From the NCBI GenBank assembly GCA_016712565.1, contig JADJQU010000003.1, forward strand, positions 868,001 through 932,000: a DNA stretch of 64,000 nucleotides. The letters are read 5' to 3'. The notes under the pieces are model-generated. The model had not been told where the DNA came from and ran no database searches. It saw nothing but the letters and a program-made list of their open reading frames with translations. This DNA is from Planctomycetota bacterium. GTDB lineage: Bacteria; Planctomycetota; UBA1135; GCA-002686595. Positions 1 through 8,738 of this stretch are shown here, in pieces. The position numbers were made by a program, and so were the translations under genes. How positions within the stretch are numbered: the first letter of the stretch is position 1; every line of letters begins with the position of its first letter.

Positions 1-2
1 CC

Positions 3-611
3 AACGCCTCCGCGGCGCGGCGCAAGTTGAGCCAGCCGGCACCCGACCCCGAGGAACTGCGGGAGATCCTGGGAGACATCGCGGCCCAGGGCGAGCGCGC
101 CTCGGAGGTGATTCGCAGGCTGAGGGAGTTCATTCGCAAGCACGAGACCGTGCGCGAGGAGCTTTCGATCGCGCAGCTGTTGCGCGCCACGCTGCCGCTC
201 CTGCGCCGCGAACTCGAGCAACACGGGGTGCAGGTGGAGCTGCAGCTGCCCGAGGACCTGCCCTGCGTCTCGGCCGACCGGATCCAGCTCCAGCAAGTGC
301 TGGTCAACCTGATCCACAACGCCTGCGAATCCCTGTCGGGCGTCCGCGGCGACAGGCGCCTCCACATCCAGGGCCGGACCAGCCCCGGGATGGTGGCGCT
401 GCAGGTCCGCGACAACGGGCCCGGCCTCTCCCCCGAGGTCGCCGGCCGGCTCTTCCAGCCCTATGTGACCACGAAGCCGGGGGGGATGGGACTGGGACTC
501 GCCATCTGTCGTACCATCGTCGAGAACCACGGTGGTCGATTGTCCGCCGCCCCCGCGCCGGAGGGGGGCGCGGTGTTCACGATCGAACTGCCCACTCGAC
601 CCAACCCATGA
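3..611 (+). CDS. FixL-like sensor histidine kinase, C-terminal part (5' end outside window)
   Basis: This is the C-terminal part of a sensor histidine kinase; the window begins inside the gene. The first codons read N-A-S-A-A-R-R, which in FixL-like kinases follows the phospho-accepting H box, so the H box and any sensor domain lie before base 1. About 200 residues remain: the second dimerisation helix (ASEVIRRLREFIRKHE), then the ATPase domain with N box (VLVNLIHNACES), G1 box (VRDNGPGLSPE) and G2 box (GGMGLGLAICRTIVENHGG). It should phosphorylate the response regulator next to it: the kinase TGA overlaps the regulator ATG (ATGA). The sensed signal cannot be read here. The TTG at 27 is not a credible start because the coding frame continues upstream of it. 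Confidence 0.88.
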   Translation, partial: NASAARRKLSQPAPDPEELREILGDIAAQGERASEVIRRLREFIRKHETVREELSIAQLLRATLPLLRRELEQHGVQVELQLPEDLPCVSADRIQLQQVLVNLIHNACESLSGVRGDRRLHIQGRTSPGMVALQVRDNGPGLSPEVAGRLFQPYVTTKPGGMGLGLAICRTIVENHGGRLSAAPAPEGGAVFTIELPTRPNP

Positions 612-1219
612 CCCACGTCGGAAACGTGTTCCTCGTCGACGATGACGAGGCGTTGCGCCGGGCGACCACGCGCCAGCTCGCGGCGTGCGGCCACACGGTG
701 ATCGCCTACGCCTCGGCCGAGGAGTTCCTGAAGCACTTCGACCCCGCGAAACCGGGCTGCGTGCTCCTGGACCTGCGCATGCCGGGCACCAGCGGACTGG
801 AACTGCAGCGAATGCTGCGGGAACGCGGATCGTGCATCCCGATCGTGTTCCTGACCGGGCACGCGGACGTGCCGACCACCGTCTTCGCGATGAAGGAGGG
901 CGCCATGGACGTGCTGGAGAAGCCGGTGTCCGAGAGCCAGTTGCTCGCGGCCCTGCAGCGCGCCCTCGAGCGCGACGCCCTGCTGCGTCGCGAGCAAGGG
1001 GACCGGGCCGAGCTCGAACGGCGCTTCGCCTCGCTGACCCCGCGGGAGCGCGAGGTCTTCCGCGCCCTGAGCCTGGGCGCGCGCAACAAGCAGGCGGCCC
1101 AGGAAATGGGCATCACCGAGCGCACGGTGAAGCTGCACCGCGCCCACGTGCTCTCGAAGATGGGCGCGGCCACCCTGGCGGACCTGGGCCGCATCGCCGA
1201 GCGCCTGGGCCCGCGCTGA
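608..1219 (+). CDS. FixJ/TtrR-family two-component response regulator
   Basis: A 203-residue DNA-binding response regulator. The N-terminal receiver domain (about 5-120) has the acidic pair in VFLVDDDEA, the phospho-acceptor Asp in CVLLDLRMPG, the Thr in VFLTGHADV and the Lys in VLEKPV. After a linker helix comes a LuxR/FixJ helix-turn-helix (about 140-203: SLTPREREVFRAL, then ERTVKLHRAHVLSKM). The length and the TGHADVPTTVFAMKEGA stretch are typical of the FixJ branch. It is translationally coupled to the kinase by a 4-base ATGA overlap, so the two form a cognate pair. Target genes are not evident: the next gene downstream is on the opposite strand and encodes a secreted protein. Confidence 0.92.
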   Translation: MTHVGNVFLVDDDEALRRATTRQLAACGHTVIAYASAEEFLKHFDPAKPGCVLLDLRMPGTSGLELQRMLRERGSCIPIVFLTGHADVPTTVFAMKEGAMDVLEKPVSESQLLAALQRALERDALLRREQGDRAELERRFASLTPREREVFRALSLGARNKQAAQEMGITERTVKLHRAHVLSKMGAATLADLGRIAERLGPR

Positions 1220-1300
1220 GAAGACCGCCCGGTTTTCTTGCGCCGTTCCCGGGGTCCGCGCGAAACCTGGGAGGCTCTCCCGCGCACGGCGGCAGCCGCC

Positions 1301-2812
1301 TCAGGGCAGGACGGTGTACTCCAGGGCGTCGCTCAACTGCGTGTTGAACGGCGGGACGAAGCCGGGATCGCGGCCCCAGAACTGGGTGTTCACCAGGGTG
1401 CCGGGGACGATCAGGAAGCCCGCGGGATTCCCACCGAGCCCGCCCACGGCAAAGGAGTTCATGTCCACGGCGAAGATCCCCGTGCAGTCGTTGGTGGGCA
1501 GGCTCGTGCCGCCGGAATTCAGGCCCGTCACACGACGGATCGGGCCGTTCATGCACAAGAAGCCGCCGCTGAACGGCGTGGCCGCGCGGCCCCCGTCGCT
1601 GTAGAGCAGAATGCCCGGCTTCTGGTTGCGCAGGTTGACGGCCTGGACCACGAATCCCGCGGAAAGGGACGCGCTGGGGAACCCCGACCAGCCGATGTTC
1701 GGCGTGCAACCCAGGGAGTTGGTCTTCCCCGCGCAGTGCAGCTGGGGCGGTGCGCCCAGTTGCGCGATCCAGCCTTCGATCTGGCCGCCGGGATTGACGC
1801 CCCACCCGGCGATCACGTTGCCGTTGCCGGAGATGCCGGTCGCCGCCCGGAGGCTCCAGCCCGTCAAGTTGACGCCCTGGCCGATCAAGTAGGTCTCCAG
1901 ATCGACCAGGCCCAGGGCCTGGCGCCAGATCCAGGCCTTGCCCGCGAAACCCGGCGCCTTGAGCCCCACCACGGTCAGAGCGTCGTCGCTGACGCCGGTG
2001 GCGAGGGTGCTCTCGGGGAAGACCTGTCCGGGGTACTCGCCCAGATCCACGAACCCGCCGGCCTGGGTCCAGAGGAAACCGCGCTTGTCCGAACTGCCCA
2101 CGATCGCGCTGCCGTCGAAGTTGGCGGCGTAGGCGTCGGACACGCCCGTGCCCGGAATCGTGGTCAGCGTGGTTCCATTCCAATAGGCCGCCTTGTGGGT
2201 CCCGCCCCACCAGCCCACGGGCCGTTGCCCGTCGCCGGAAACGCCGTTGGCGCTACTCGACCAGCCCTGGGGGCCGAGGTCCACCGCGCCGGTGGCCGCG
2301 GTCCAGCGGAACGCGTGCGCCGAGCCCGGTGTGATCCAGCCGAGTCCCACCACCACTTGGCCGTCGGCGCTGATGTTGTAGCCGGTGGCCACGCTGGTGC
2401 CGCTCTGGGAGCCGAGACCGCCGATCAACTGCCACCCGCCGGCGGGGGTCCAGCGCCCTGCGTGGGTGTCCCCCGTGAGGGGATCGACCTTGTCGGCCGA
2501 CACCGCGACGCCGTTGTTGGCCACCTTCACATTGAGGCCGTCGCCGCCGATGGACAGGACGCCGCCCGCGGGCGTCCAGAGGAAGCAGCCTCCGGAAGTC
2601 AAGTAGCCCGCCACGGCATGGCCGTCGTGGGAAATGCCCGTGACCGTGGTGCCCGCGGTGCCGAGCGGCGTGAAGCTCGCGGTCTGCGCCAGGACACCCG
2701 GCGCGAGACCCAGAAGGAACAGGCCCGCCGACACAGGTGCCCGGGCGAGGAGGGCGCGGGGTGAACTCCGCAGTCGAGGGCGACTTGAATCGAAACGGGT
2801 GGTTGCCTTCAT
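1301..2812 (-). CDS. Secreted HAF-repeat protein with lineage-specific C-terminal domain
   Basis: A 503-residue exported protein. The N terminus has a twin-Arg-rich stretch and a hydrophobic core ending in GLAPGVLAQ, a signal peptide. Residues about 45-350 are degenerate repeats of the HAF type, each with G-x-(A/S)-x-(A/G)-(F/Y)-x-W, as in GRWTPAGGW, HAFRWTAATG and GFLWTQAGGF, alternating with D-G-x-V/I-V-G turns. These repeats are thought to form a beta-propeller-like fold. The last ~145 residues (from LHCAGKTNSLGCTP to LEYTVLP) match the C-terminal domains of the proteins at 3241, 5596 and 43550. No LPXTG, PEP-CTERM or transmembrane anchor is visible. Function unknown; surface or extracellular location is inferred. 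Confidence 0.85.
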   Translation of the reverse strand: MKATTRFDSSRPRLRSSPRALLARAPVSAGLFLLGLAPGVLAQTASFTPLGTAGTTVTGISHDGHAVAGYLTSGGCFLWTPAGGVLSIGGDGLNVKVANNGVAVSADKVDPLTGDTHAGRWTPAGGWQLIGGLGSQSGTSVATGYNISADGQVVVGLGWITPGSAHAFRWTAATGAVDLGPQGWSSSANGVSGDGQRPVGWWGGTHKAAYWNGTTLTTIPGTGVSDAYAANFDGSAIVGSSDKRGFLWTQAGGFVDLGEYPGQVFPESTLATGVSDDALTVVGLKAPGFAGKAWIWRQALGLVDLETYLIGQGVNLTGWSLRAATGISGNGNVIAGWGVNPGGQIEGWIAQLGAPPQLHCAGKTNSLGCTPNIGWSGFPSASLSAGFVVQAVNLRNQKPGILLYSDGGRAATPFSGGFLCMNGPIRRVTGLNSGGTSLPTNDCTGIFAVDMNSFAVGGLGGNPAGFLIVPGTLVNTQFWGRDPGFVPPFNTQLSDALEYTVLP

Positions 2813-3240
2813 GGTGGCTCTCGACGTCGGTTAGGGCCTGTGAATGTCCGGCTCGCGGCGCGGTCCGAGGATCGGCGGCCGCGCGAGCACGGTTGCTCCG
2901 GCCAGGGGCCATTCAAGGACAATTCCTTCGACGCCGCGACCTGTCCCATCGGGCAGTGCGCGTTGGGAATGACGGTTTCGTCGGAGTTCGCGCGGCAGCG
3001 GACGCGCGTGCCTTCCCTTGAGTTCAGGTGCACCAAGGGACACTGACGCGCGCGGAACGGGTGCCCGAGCATGGAGGGTGATCGGGTGGCGGAGTCCAAG
3101 GCTCGCGAGAGCAATCCGCCTCAGGCAAGTCGGGTCGGGATCGAGTCGCGCGCAGTCCGGCCTCGGGCCACCGCGCGGGCACGGAACCCCTCCCCGCTCG
3201 CGGATCCCGCTCCCTTGTTCGTCAGCCCCAGGGCCCCATC
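2813..3240. other. Divergent intergenic region between two secreted-protein genes
   Basis: This 428-base gap separates two divergently transcribed secreted-protein genes and must hold both promoters. I see no convincing coding sequence. The only local structure is a 7-base inverted repeat TCCCTTG / CAAGGGA at 3014-3020 and 3034-3040. Promoter boxes could not be assigned with confidence. Confidence 0.4.
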
Positions 3241-5319
3241 ATGCAAGACTCGAAACACATCCTCGGTTCCGCCGGCATCGTCGCAGCGATCTTCCTCGCC
3301 GGCCAGTCGGCCTTCGCGCAAAGCCTCTTCCAGACCTCCGGGGTGATCATCGCCTCGTCCGGCGAAACCGTGCCCAATGCCGGCGGTGAGGTCTTCGGAG
3401 GCAGCAGCATGTTCGACCTCCCGGTGGTGGACGAGACCGGCAACGCGCTCTTCCGCGGACGCATGGTCGGCGGGCCCGTCACCACGACGACCGAGCGCGC
3501 GCTCTTCTACGGCAACGCCACGGGCAACCTGGTGATCGCGATTCGCGGCGGCGATGCCGCCCCCGGCGTTCCGGGCGCGATTCTGGGCACCGCCACGTCC
3601 TCGGGGGTCGGCGGATCGCCGCGCCTCTCTCCGGGCGGGCTGATGTTCTTCGGCAGCACGATGTCGGGCGCGGTCACCACCGCCGACGACACGGCGGTCT
3701 GGGTCGGCACTCCGGGCAACTTCTCGATCCTCGTGCGCGAGGGCGACGCCGCTCCGGGCACCCTCGGAGCGACGCTCAACACGAGTTTCTCCGGCCTGAG
3801 CCACCAGCCGACCGGCATCAACCGCGCCGGTCGCGTGCTCTTCCAGTCGAGCCTCACGGGCGGCGACGTCAGCGGATCCACCAACAATGCGGCCTGGTAT
3901 TCCGGAGTCGCCGGCGCCCTGGAAATGGTCCAGCGCAAGGGTGACACCCTGCCCGGCGGCCAGGTCCTCTCCGCCTTCGGCTTCGTCAGCCAGATGAACG
4001 AAAGCGGCCAGGTGCTGCTCGACCACTCGCTGTCGACGACCCTGGGCACGCCGCCCGCCACGACCGCCAGCGACAAGGTCCTGACGGTCTGGACGCCGGG
4101 ATCGGGCACCCAGGTGATCTGGCGCGAGGGCGACGCGGCTCCGGGCACGGTGGGCGCGGTGTTCACCGGCAGCGTCAACACTGGGGCAAACACCTTCACC
4201 CGCAACGCCGAGACGATCATGCGCTGCGACCTCTCCGGCGGCGACACGGTCGCCGGCGTCAACGACGCGGCGGTCTACATCGTCTCCCCGAGCGGCATCA
4301 ACATGGTCTTCCGCAGGGGCGACGTTGTGCCCCAACTCGGCGGCGAGACCTACGACGTCGTCAACAACACGAGCCAACAGATCAACCGCTATGGCCGCAT
4401 CGCCATGCAGTGCACGATCAAGGGCGGCGCTTCGACGACCGCCGACGACTCGCTGATCTTCTCCGGCACGCCGGGCAACCTCTCGATCGCCGCCCGGGAG
4501 GGCGATCCCGCGCCGGGCACGGTGGGCGCGACCTTCGGCAGCATCAGCAGCCTGCCGATGTACTTCAACGAGTTGGGCCAGGTGATCTTCCAGGCCGACA
4601 CCGTCGGTGGGGACACGGTGAGCACCAACAACTCGGGCCTGTGGGTCTGGGATCCGACCCTGGGCCTGTCCATGATCCTGCGCAAGGGCGACACGATCAA
4701 CCTGCCGGTGGGCGGCGCCGACACGATCGCGAGCTTCGGCCTGGTGCAATTCAACAACGGCGACAACTCCCCCCTCGGTTGCAACAAGTTCGGCCGCACG
4801 GTGATCCGGATCAACATGACGGTCGCCACGAATGCCGTCCTCGGCCGCGTCGACTTGCCCGCGGGCACGCCGCCGCCGGTCGTGTACTGCACGGCGAAGG
4901 TGAATTCCCTGGGCTGCACGCCGGCCATCGGCTCCACGGGCACCTCCAGCGCCACGACAGGCTCGGGATTCACCGTCAGCGCGAGCAACGTGATCAACAA
5001 CAAGCCGGGGCTCCTGCTGTACACCGACGGCGGGCGCGCGGCCACGGCCTTCCAGGGCGGGTTCCTCTGCGTGGGCGCCCCGGTGCGGCGCTCGATTCCG
5101 CTCGGCTCGGGCGGCAATCCTCCGCCGAACGACTGCTCGGGTGTCTACTCCCTCGACGTCAATGCCTTCGCCACGGGCTCCCTGGGAGGCACCCCCGCGC
5201 CGTACCTGCTGATCCCGGGCACCGTGGTGGCGTCCCAGATGTGGGGCCGCGACAACGGGATCCCGCCGCCGAACAACTCGACGCTCTCCGCGGGCCTCGA
5301 GTTCACGGTTGGACCGTGA
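3241..5319 (+). CDS. Secreted REGD-type tandem-repeat protein with shared C-terminal domain
   Basis: A 692-residue exported protein with a signal peptide ending near LAGQSAFAQS. About eight to nine repeats of 55-60 residues follow, each built around the motif REGDAAPGT(L/V)GA (variants RGGDAAPGV, RKGDTLPGG, RRGDVVPQ, RKGDTINLP) followed by N-x-x-G-x-(V/I)-(L/I)-F/MxC. This pattern is common in secreted planctomycete and myxobacterial proteins, in database families listed under DUF numbers (I recall DUF7453). From VYCTAKVNSLGCTP to the C terminus (about 150 residues) it carries the same Cys-containing domain as its divergent neighbour. Role unknown; an adhesive or scaffold role outside the cell is inference only. 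Confidence 0.85.
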   Translation: MQDSKHILGSAGIVAAIFLAGQSAFAQSLFQTSGVIIASSGETVPNAGGEVFGGSSMFDLPVVDETGNALFRGRMVGGPVTTTTERALFYGNATGNLVIAIRGGDAAPGVPGAILGTATSSGVGGSPRLSPGGLMFFGSTMSGAVTTADDTAVWVGTPGNFSILVREGDAAPGTLGATLNTSFSGLSHQPTGINRAGRVLFQSSLTGGDVSGSTNNAAWYSGVAGALEMVQRKGDTLPGGQVLSAFGFVSQMNESGQVLLDHSLSTTLGTPPATTASDKVLTVWTPGSGTQVIWREGDAAPGTVGAVFTGSVNTGANTFTRNAETIMRCDLSGGDTVAGVNDAAVYIVSPSGINMVFRRGDVVPQLGGETYDVVNNTSQQINRYGRIAMQCTIKGGASTTADDSLIFSGTPGNLSIAAREGDPAPGTVGATFGSISSLPMYFNELGQVIFQADTVGGDTVSTNNSGLWVWDPTLGLSMILRKGDTINLPVGGADTIASFGLVQFNNGDNSPLGCNKFGRTVIRINMTVATNAVLGRVDLPAGTPPPVVYCTAKVNSLGCTPAIGSTGTSSATTGSGFTVSASNVINNKPGLLLYTDGGRAATAFQGGFLCVGAPVRRSIPLGSGGNPPPNDCSGVYSLDVNAFATGSLGGTPAPYLLIPGTVVASQMWGRDNGIPPPNNSTLSAGLEFTVGP

Positions 5320-5381
5320 TGGGGGCGGCCGCGTCGGGCGCCCCCTGACGCGGCCGCGGTAGCGAATCCTTCGCACGGCAT

Positions 5382-5451
5382 TCAGGCTCCACTTCGAACC
5401 GCTCCCACCGGCCCTGCGGCGCCGGGGAAAGTGGTCCGGAGTGGAGCCTGA
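5382..5451. other. 70-base stem-loop element with perfect 12-base arms
   Basis: Bases 5382-5393 (TCAGGCTCCACT) are perfectly complementary to 5440-5451 (AGTGGAGCCTGA). The 46-base loop contains further nested complementarity (CCAC with GTGG, then CCGGC with GCCGG), so the whole could fold into a compact extended hairpin. It lies between two co-directional secreted-protein genes. There is no U-run after it, so a classical intrinsic terminator is not supported. It could be a rho-independent end of unusual type, an mRNA-stability element, a repeat or a small RNA. Confidence 0.5.
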
Positions 5452-5595
5452 TCCATGGACCCCGAAGGGCCCGTGACGGGGCTACGGACAAGACCCTGAT
5501 GTGCCTACGCAGCTCGCCCGTGGAGCGCGAACGGCCGCCCGGGCTAGGAGCCGCCTGCGCCCGCGTCGTGTGCGCGATCGGCGCGAAGGATGGCC

Positions 5596-6486
5596 ATGAA
5601 GTTCTCGATTCCGGGCTCGGGACTCGGGGCGTTGTTGGTGCTCCTCGCGGGGACCGCTCCCGCCTCCAGCCAGACCCAAGTCGTGCATGTGCGCGCGTGG
5701 ATCGACGGCTACAGCGAATTGACGCTCACGGGGGCGAACGTCCAGTGGCGCCACTTCGATTTCGCGGCGCCCGGCAGGCTCAATTGCAACACGGGAACGC
5801 CGGAAGAGCCGACGCTCGTGAACGGCGTCGCGTGGTACCCCACCTGGCCGGACGTGCCGACCTGCGAGAACCGCTTCTGCGGAGGATGCCTGTCGAGTGC
5901 GGCGGCGCTGATCTCGCCGCCCCTCCCGCCGGTGGACTACCTGCCTCGCCTGGTTCCGCTGCTCTACCGCGGCGAGGTCACGTTGGTGGAAGTGCCGAGC
6001 GCGGCCAACGGCTTCCGCGCGGTCGTGGGCCTGGACGACAGCCCCATCGGCGGCGCCGACTGGTACGAATTCACGCTGGAGGTCCTGCCCTGCTTCGGCC
6101 TGGAGTACTGCACGAGCACGCCCAACTCCTCCGGCGCCGCCGCCATCCTGCAGGTCGCGGGCGACCTGTCCCTCAGCGGCACCTCGACGTCCCTGCAGGC
6201 CTTGGACTGCCCGGCGATTCGGCCCGGGATCTTCTTCTACGGCGCGGGGCCGGCCAACATACCGCTCGCCAACGGGCGGCTGTGCATCGATCCCTTCTCG
6301 GGTCTGCACCGCATGCAGGCGGTCTGGACCGACCCCACGGGCTTCGCCGAGCTGCCGCTCGACTTCGCCGCCCTGCCGTTCACGCCGGACGACACCTGGT
6401 ACTTCCAGTATTGGTTCCGCGATCCGGCCGGCGGCGGCACGGGCTCCAATCTGACCGACGCGGTGCGCGTCCGATTCTGCCCGTAA
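5596..6486 (+). CDS. Secreted protein with lineage-specific C-terminal domain, function unknown
   Basis: A 296-residue exported protein. The start at 5596 is preferred over the ATG at 5590 because AAGGA then sits five bases upstream. A signal peptide ends near PASSQ. The mature part is Cys-rich early (CNTG, TCENRFCGGCLSSA). The last ~130 residues (EYCTSTPNSSG through VRVRFCP) are a divergent copy of the C-terminal domain of the neighbouring secreted proteins, with the recognisable LDCPAIRPGIFFYG, NGRLCI and YFQYWFRDPAGG segments. There is no catalytic motif I recognise. The run of three such genes in 1.3-6.5 kb suggests a surface or export cluster. Confidence 0.75.
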   Translation: MKFSIPGSGLGALLVLLAGTAPASSQTQVVHVRAWIDGYSELTLTGANVQWRHFDFAAPGRLNCNTGTPEEPTLVNGVAWYPTWPDVPTCENRFCGGCLSSAAALISPPLPPVDYLPRLVPLLYRGEVTLVEVPSAANGFRAVVGLDDSPIGGADWYEFTLEVLPCFGLEYCTSTPNSSGAAAILQVAGDLSLSGTSTSLQALDCPAIRPGIFFYGAGPANIPLANGRLCIDPFSGLHRMQAVWTDPTGFAELPLDFAALPFTPDDTWYFQYWFRDPAGGGTGSNLTDAVRVRFCP

Positions 6487-6544
6487 ACGCGCGGCGCTTG
6501 ACTCCGAGGCGCCCGGCGGGGACGCTCTTGTCGCGTGTACCCAC

Positions 6545-6566
6545 TTCGGGTCGCGCACAACCCGAA
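6545..6566. other. Inverted repeat TTCGGGT-N8-ACCCGAA before lipoprotein gene
   Basis: Perfect 7-base arms at 6545-6551 and 6560-6566 end 11 bases before the ATG of the lipoprotein gene at 6578. It could be an operator, could mask the ribosome-binding site, or could end transcription from the gene upstream. A TTGACT resembling a -35 box lies about 45 bases further upstream, near 6500. Confidence 0.3.
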
Positions 6567-6577
6567 CCAAGACATCC

Positions 6578-6874
6578 ATGAAAATCAAGTTCCTCGCTCC
6601 GCTGGCCATTGCCCTGTCGCTCTCGCTCACCGGCTGCGTCGGCACGCGCGCCGCGGACGGCCACTACACGGTGCACGCCGAGAGCTTCCGCATCTTCGGC
6701 TTCGCGATCCCGGGCGACGACCAGGCGGCGGCGGCGAAACTGCACGCGGAGAAGTACCCGAACGGCACCGTGACCTCGAGCCACTCGACGGCCGCGGACT
6801 GGACGTCCTTCGTCGGCGTGCTGGGCAACATCATCGGCTTCCACTCGACGCAGATCTCCGGCAAGACGAACTGA
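6578..6874 (+). CDS. Small lipoprotein, function unknown
   Basis: A 98-residue protein with a clear lipoprotein signal (MKIKFLAPLAIALSLSLTGC, lipobox S-L-T-G-C, Cys 20), so it should be diacylglyceryl-modified and membrane-anchored. The mature 79 residues contain ESFRIFGFAIPGDDQAAAAK and end with a hydrophobic VGVLGNIIGFHSTQISG segment. I do not recognise the family; small tandem lipoproteins of similar build (TRL-like) exist, but I cannot confirm the match. Confidence 0.7.
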   Translation: MKIKFLAPLAIALSLSLTGCVGTRAADGHYTVHAESFRIFGFAIPGDDQAAAAKLHAEKYPNGTVTSSHSTAADWTSFVGVLGNIIGFHSTQISGKTN

Positions 6875-6990
6875 TCAGCCGGTACCCGGCCGCAAAACGG
6901 CCACGGCATCCACGGCGGCCCGGAGCTTCCCCAGGGAACCTTCGGTCCGCCCGCTTGTGGGCCGGGGCGCTCTCGGCGAGCATCGCGGCC

Positions 6991-7899
6991 ATGGCCTCGC
7001 CCCTCGATCGCAGACAGACGCTCCAAGGCCTCGGCGCACTGGGCGTCGGTGTCTCCACGGGCCTCGCCTGCGTGAGGAACCCGCGCGAAGCGACGACCAT
7101 GGCCCCCCTGGAGACCCACCCCCCCGCGCCCTCGTCCATGCCGGCGATCTTCGCCGCCCACGGCGCCCCGATCCTCCTGGACGACGCGGTCTGGATGTCC
7201 GAGCTGGCGGCCTGGGCCGCCGCCATGCCCCGCCCCCGAGCCGTGCTGATGATCTCGGCCCACTGGGAGGCCCGGCCGGCGACCCTGGGGGCGACCGTCC
7301 CGGTGCCCCTGGTCTACGACTTCTACGGGTTCCCCGAGCCCTACTACCGCACCCAGTACGCCTCGCCGGGCGCTCCGGGACTCGCCGCGCGGACGCGCGA
7401 GCTGCTCGACCTCCGGGCCATTCCCTGGACCGACGACCCGCGAAGGGGCCTGGACCACGGTGCCTACGTGCCGCTGGTGGCCATGTACCCCGCGGCGGAC
7501 GTGCCGGTGCTGCAGCTCTCGTTGCCCGCCCTGGAACCGAAACTGCTCTTCGACCTGGGCCGCGCGCTGGCACCGCTGCGCCGGGAGGGCGTGCTGATCT
7601 TCGGCAGCGGCTTCCTCACCCACAACATGCGCTACGCGTTCCAGCCGGGCGTGCCGACCTGGGCCAAGGAGTTCGATGCCTGGGCGGCCGAGGCGCTGGG
7701 GCGACTCGACGTGGAGGCCCTGCTGGATTTCGAGCACCGCGCGCCGGCCGCGCGCACGGCCCTGCCCACCTGGGAGCACTACGCGCCGGTGCTGGTCACC
7801 GCCGGGGCCGTGGCCGACGAGCGCCCGGCCGCCAAGTTCCCCATCACGGGCTTCTGGATGGACGGCGCCTTCACCCGCCGTTCCGTGCAATTCGGCTGA
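6991..7899 (+). CDS. LigB-type extradiol ring-cleavage dioxygenase (4,5-DOPA dioxygenase family)
   Basis: A 302-residue protein of the class III extradiol dioxygenase/4,5-DOPA dioxygenase family, which use a non-heme metal to cleave catechol rings. Metal-ligand regions are visible: FAAHGAP near the start of the domain, SAHWE, DHGAYVPL and GFLTHNMRYAF. Family members are ~260 residues, so the extra ~45 N-terminal residues stand out: DRRQTLQGLGALGVG resembles a Tat signal, which would place the enzyme outside the cytoplasm. The start at 6991 is chosen because the upstream open frame (to 6535) overlaps the lipoprotein gene. Substrate unknown. It is not part of the benzoyl-CoA operon 25 kb away. 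Confidence 0.82.
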   Translation: MASPLDRRQTLQGLGALGVGVSTGLACVRNPREATTMAPLETHPPAPSSMPAIFAAHGAPILLDDAVWMSELAAWAAAMPRPRAVLMISAHWEARPATLGATVPVPLVYDFYGFPEPYYRTQYASPGAPGLAARTRELLDLRAIPWTDDPRRGLDHGAYVPLVAMYPAADVPVLQLSLPALEPKLLFDLGRALAPLRREGVLIFGSGFLTHNMRYAFQPGVPTWAKEFDAWAAEALGRLDVEALLDFEHRAPAARTALPTWEHYAPVLVTAGAVADERPAAKFPITGFWMDGAFTRRSVQFG

Positions 7900-7924
7900 G
7901 TCCGGAGCCTGGCTCGGCGGGGGG

Positions 7925-8605
7925 CTAGCGCCGCAGGGCGCGGGGGAAGAGCACGTTGTTCTCCAGGTGGATGTGCTCCATCAGCTGCTGCTCCAAGTCG
8001 GCGAGGCCCAGGTAGAGGGCGCTCCAGGTGCCGCAGGCCTCCGGCGGCGCCTTCAAGTCGCCGGTCAGCTCGCGGATTCGCGCCAGGTTGAGCGCGTGGT
8101 CGTGGTGCTCCTCCTCCATCATCTGCACCGGCATGGCGGCCATGTGGGCGCGGGAGGACTGGAACAGCGGGAAGAGGATCTGCTCCTCCTTCTGCATGTG
8201 CAGTTCGAGGGCCTCGGCCACGTGTTCGAGGTGCTGGGAGAGCCCCGCAGGGCAGGTCGGCTTCTCGGCGTGCACCTTCTCCACTCGCCGGGCCATTTCC
8301 AGGAGCCGCGGCAGCTCGGCGCGGTGGGCGGCGTGGAAACGCGTCAGGAGGTGCTCGATCAGCTCGGCGATGGGCCGCTCGTCCCAACGGGTGAAGTCAC
8401 CCGGGACCCGCAGTTCGGCCTCGACCTCGCGCACGAGCGCGGCGACGTCGATCTGTTTCTTGGCGCAGGCCTCGGCCATGGAAACCTGGCCGTGGCAGCA
8501 GAAGTCGAGCCCGTGGCGATAGAAGACCCGTGAGGCCCCCGCGTAGGTGGCGGCCAGTTCGGCCAGGGTTCGCTGGGGAGTGATCGGCGCGGCGGTCGTG
8601 CTCAT
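7925..8605 (-). CDS. ric: RIC/ScdA/YtfE-type di-iron iron-sulfur cluster repair protein
   Basis: A 226-residue protein of the YtfE/ScdA/DnrN family, which repairs iron-sulfur clusters damaged by nitric oxide or oxidants. The N-terminal ScdA domain carries the signature GLDFCCHGQ at about 32-40. The C-terminal hemerythrin-like four-helix domain has the di-iron ligands in HAAHRAEL, LHMQKEEQILFP, EEEHHDHA and EHIHLENNVLFP. Length matches the family (~220). It is convergent with the dioxygenase gene. The 209 bases before its start hold two AT-rich inverted repeats that look like operators; in other bacteria such genes answer to NO-sensing regulators (NsrR, NnrR). Confidence 0.93.
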   Translation of the reverse strand: MSTTAAPITPQRTLAELAATYAGASRVFYRHGLDFCCHGQVSMAEACAKKQIDVAALVREVEAELRVPGDFTRWDERPIAELIEHLLTRFHAAHRAELPRLLEMARRVEKVHAEKPTCPAGLSQHLEHVAEALELHMQKEEQILFPLFQSSRAHMAAMPVQMMEEEHHDHALNLARIRELTGDLKAPPEACGTWSALYLGLADLEQQLMEHIHLENNVLFPRALRR

Positions 8606-8738
8606 GGGGGCTCCGGTGGGCTGGAGAAAAGGGCGGCGACCAGGGACACCGCACGATCCGTGCCAGGGGGGCCGAGGCGGCCCCCAACGCCTCCAGGCTC
8701 AGCCGGGGGCCCGGACGAGCACTGCCGCGGAAGGGATG

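Noticed and set aside
3121..5376. A 751-codon minus-strand open frame under the REGD-repeat gene
   Set aside because: Its composition is low-complexity and it mirrors a plus-strand gene with signal peptide and repeats.
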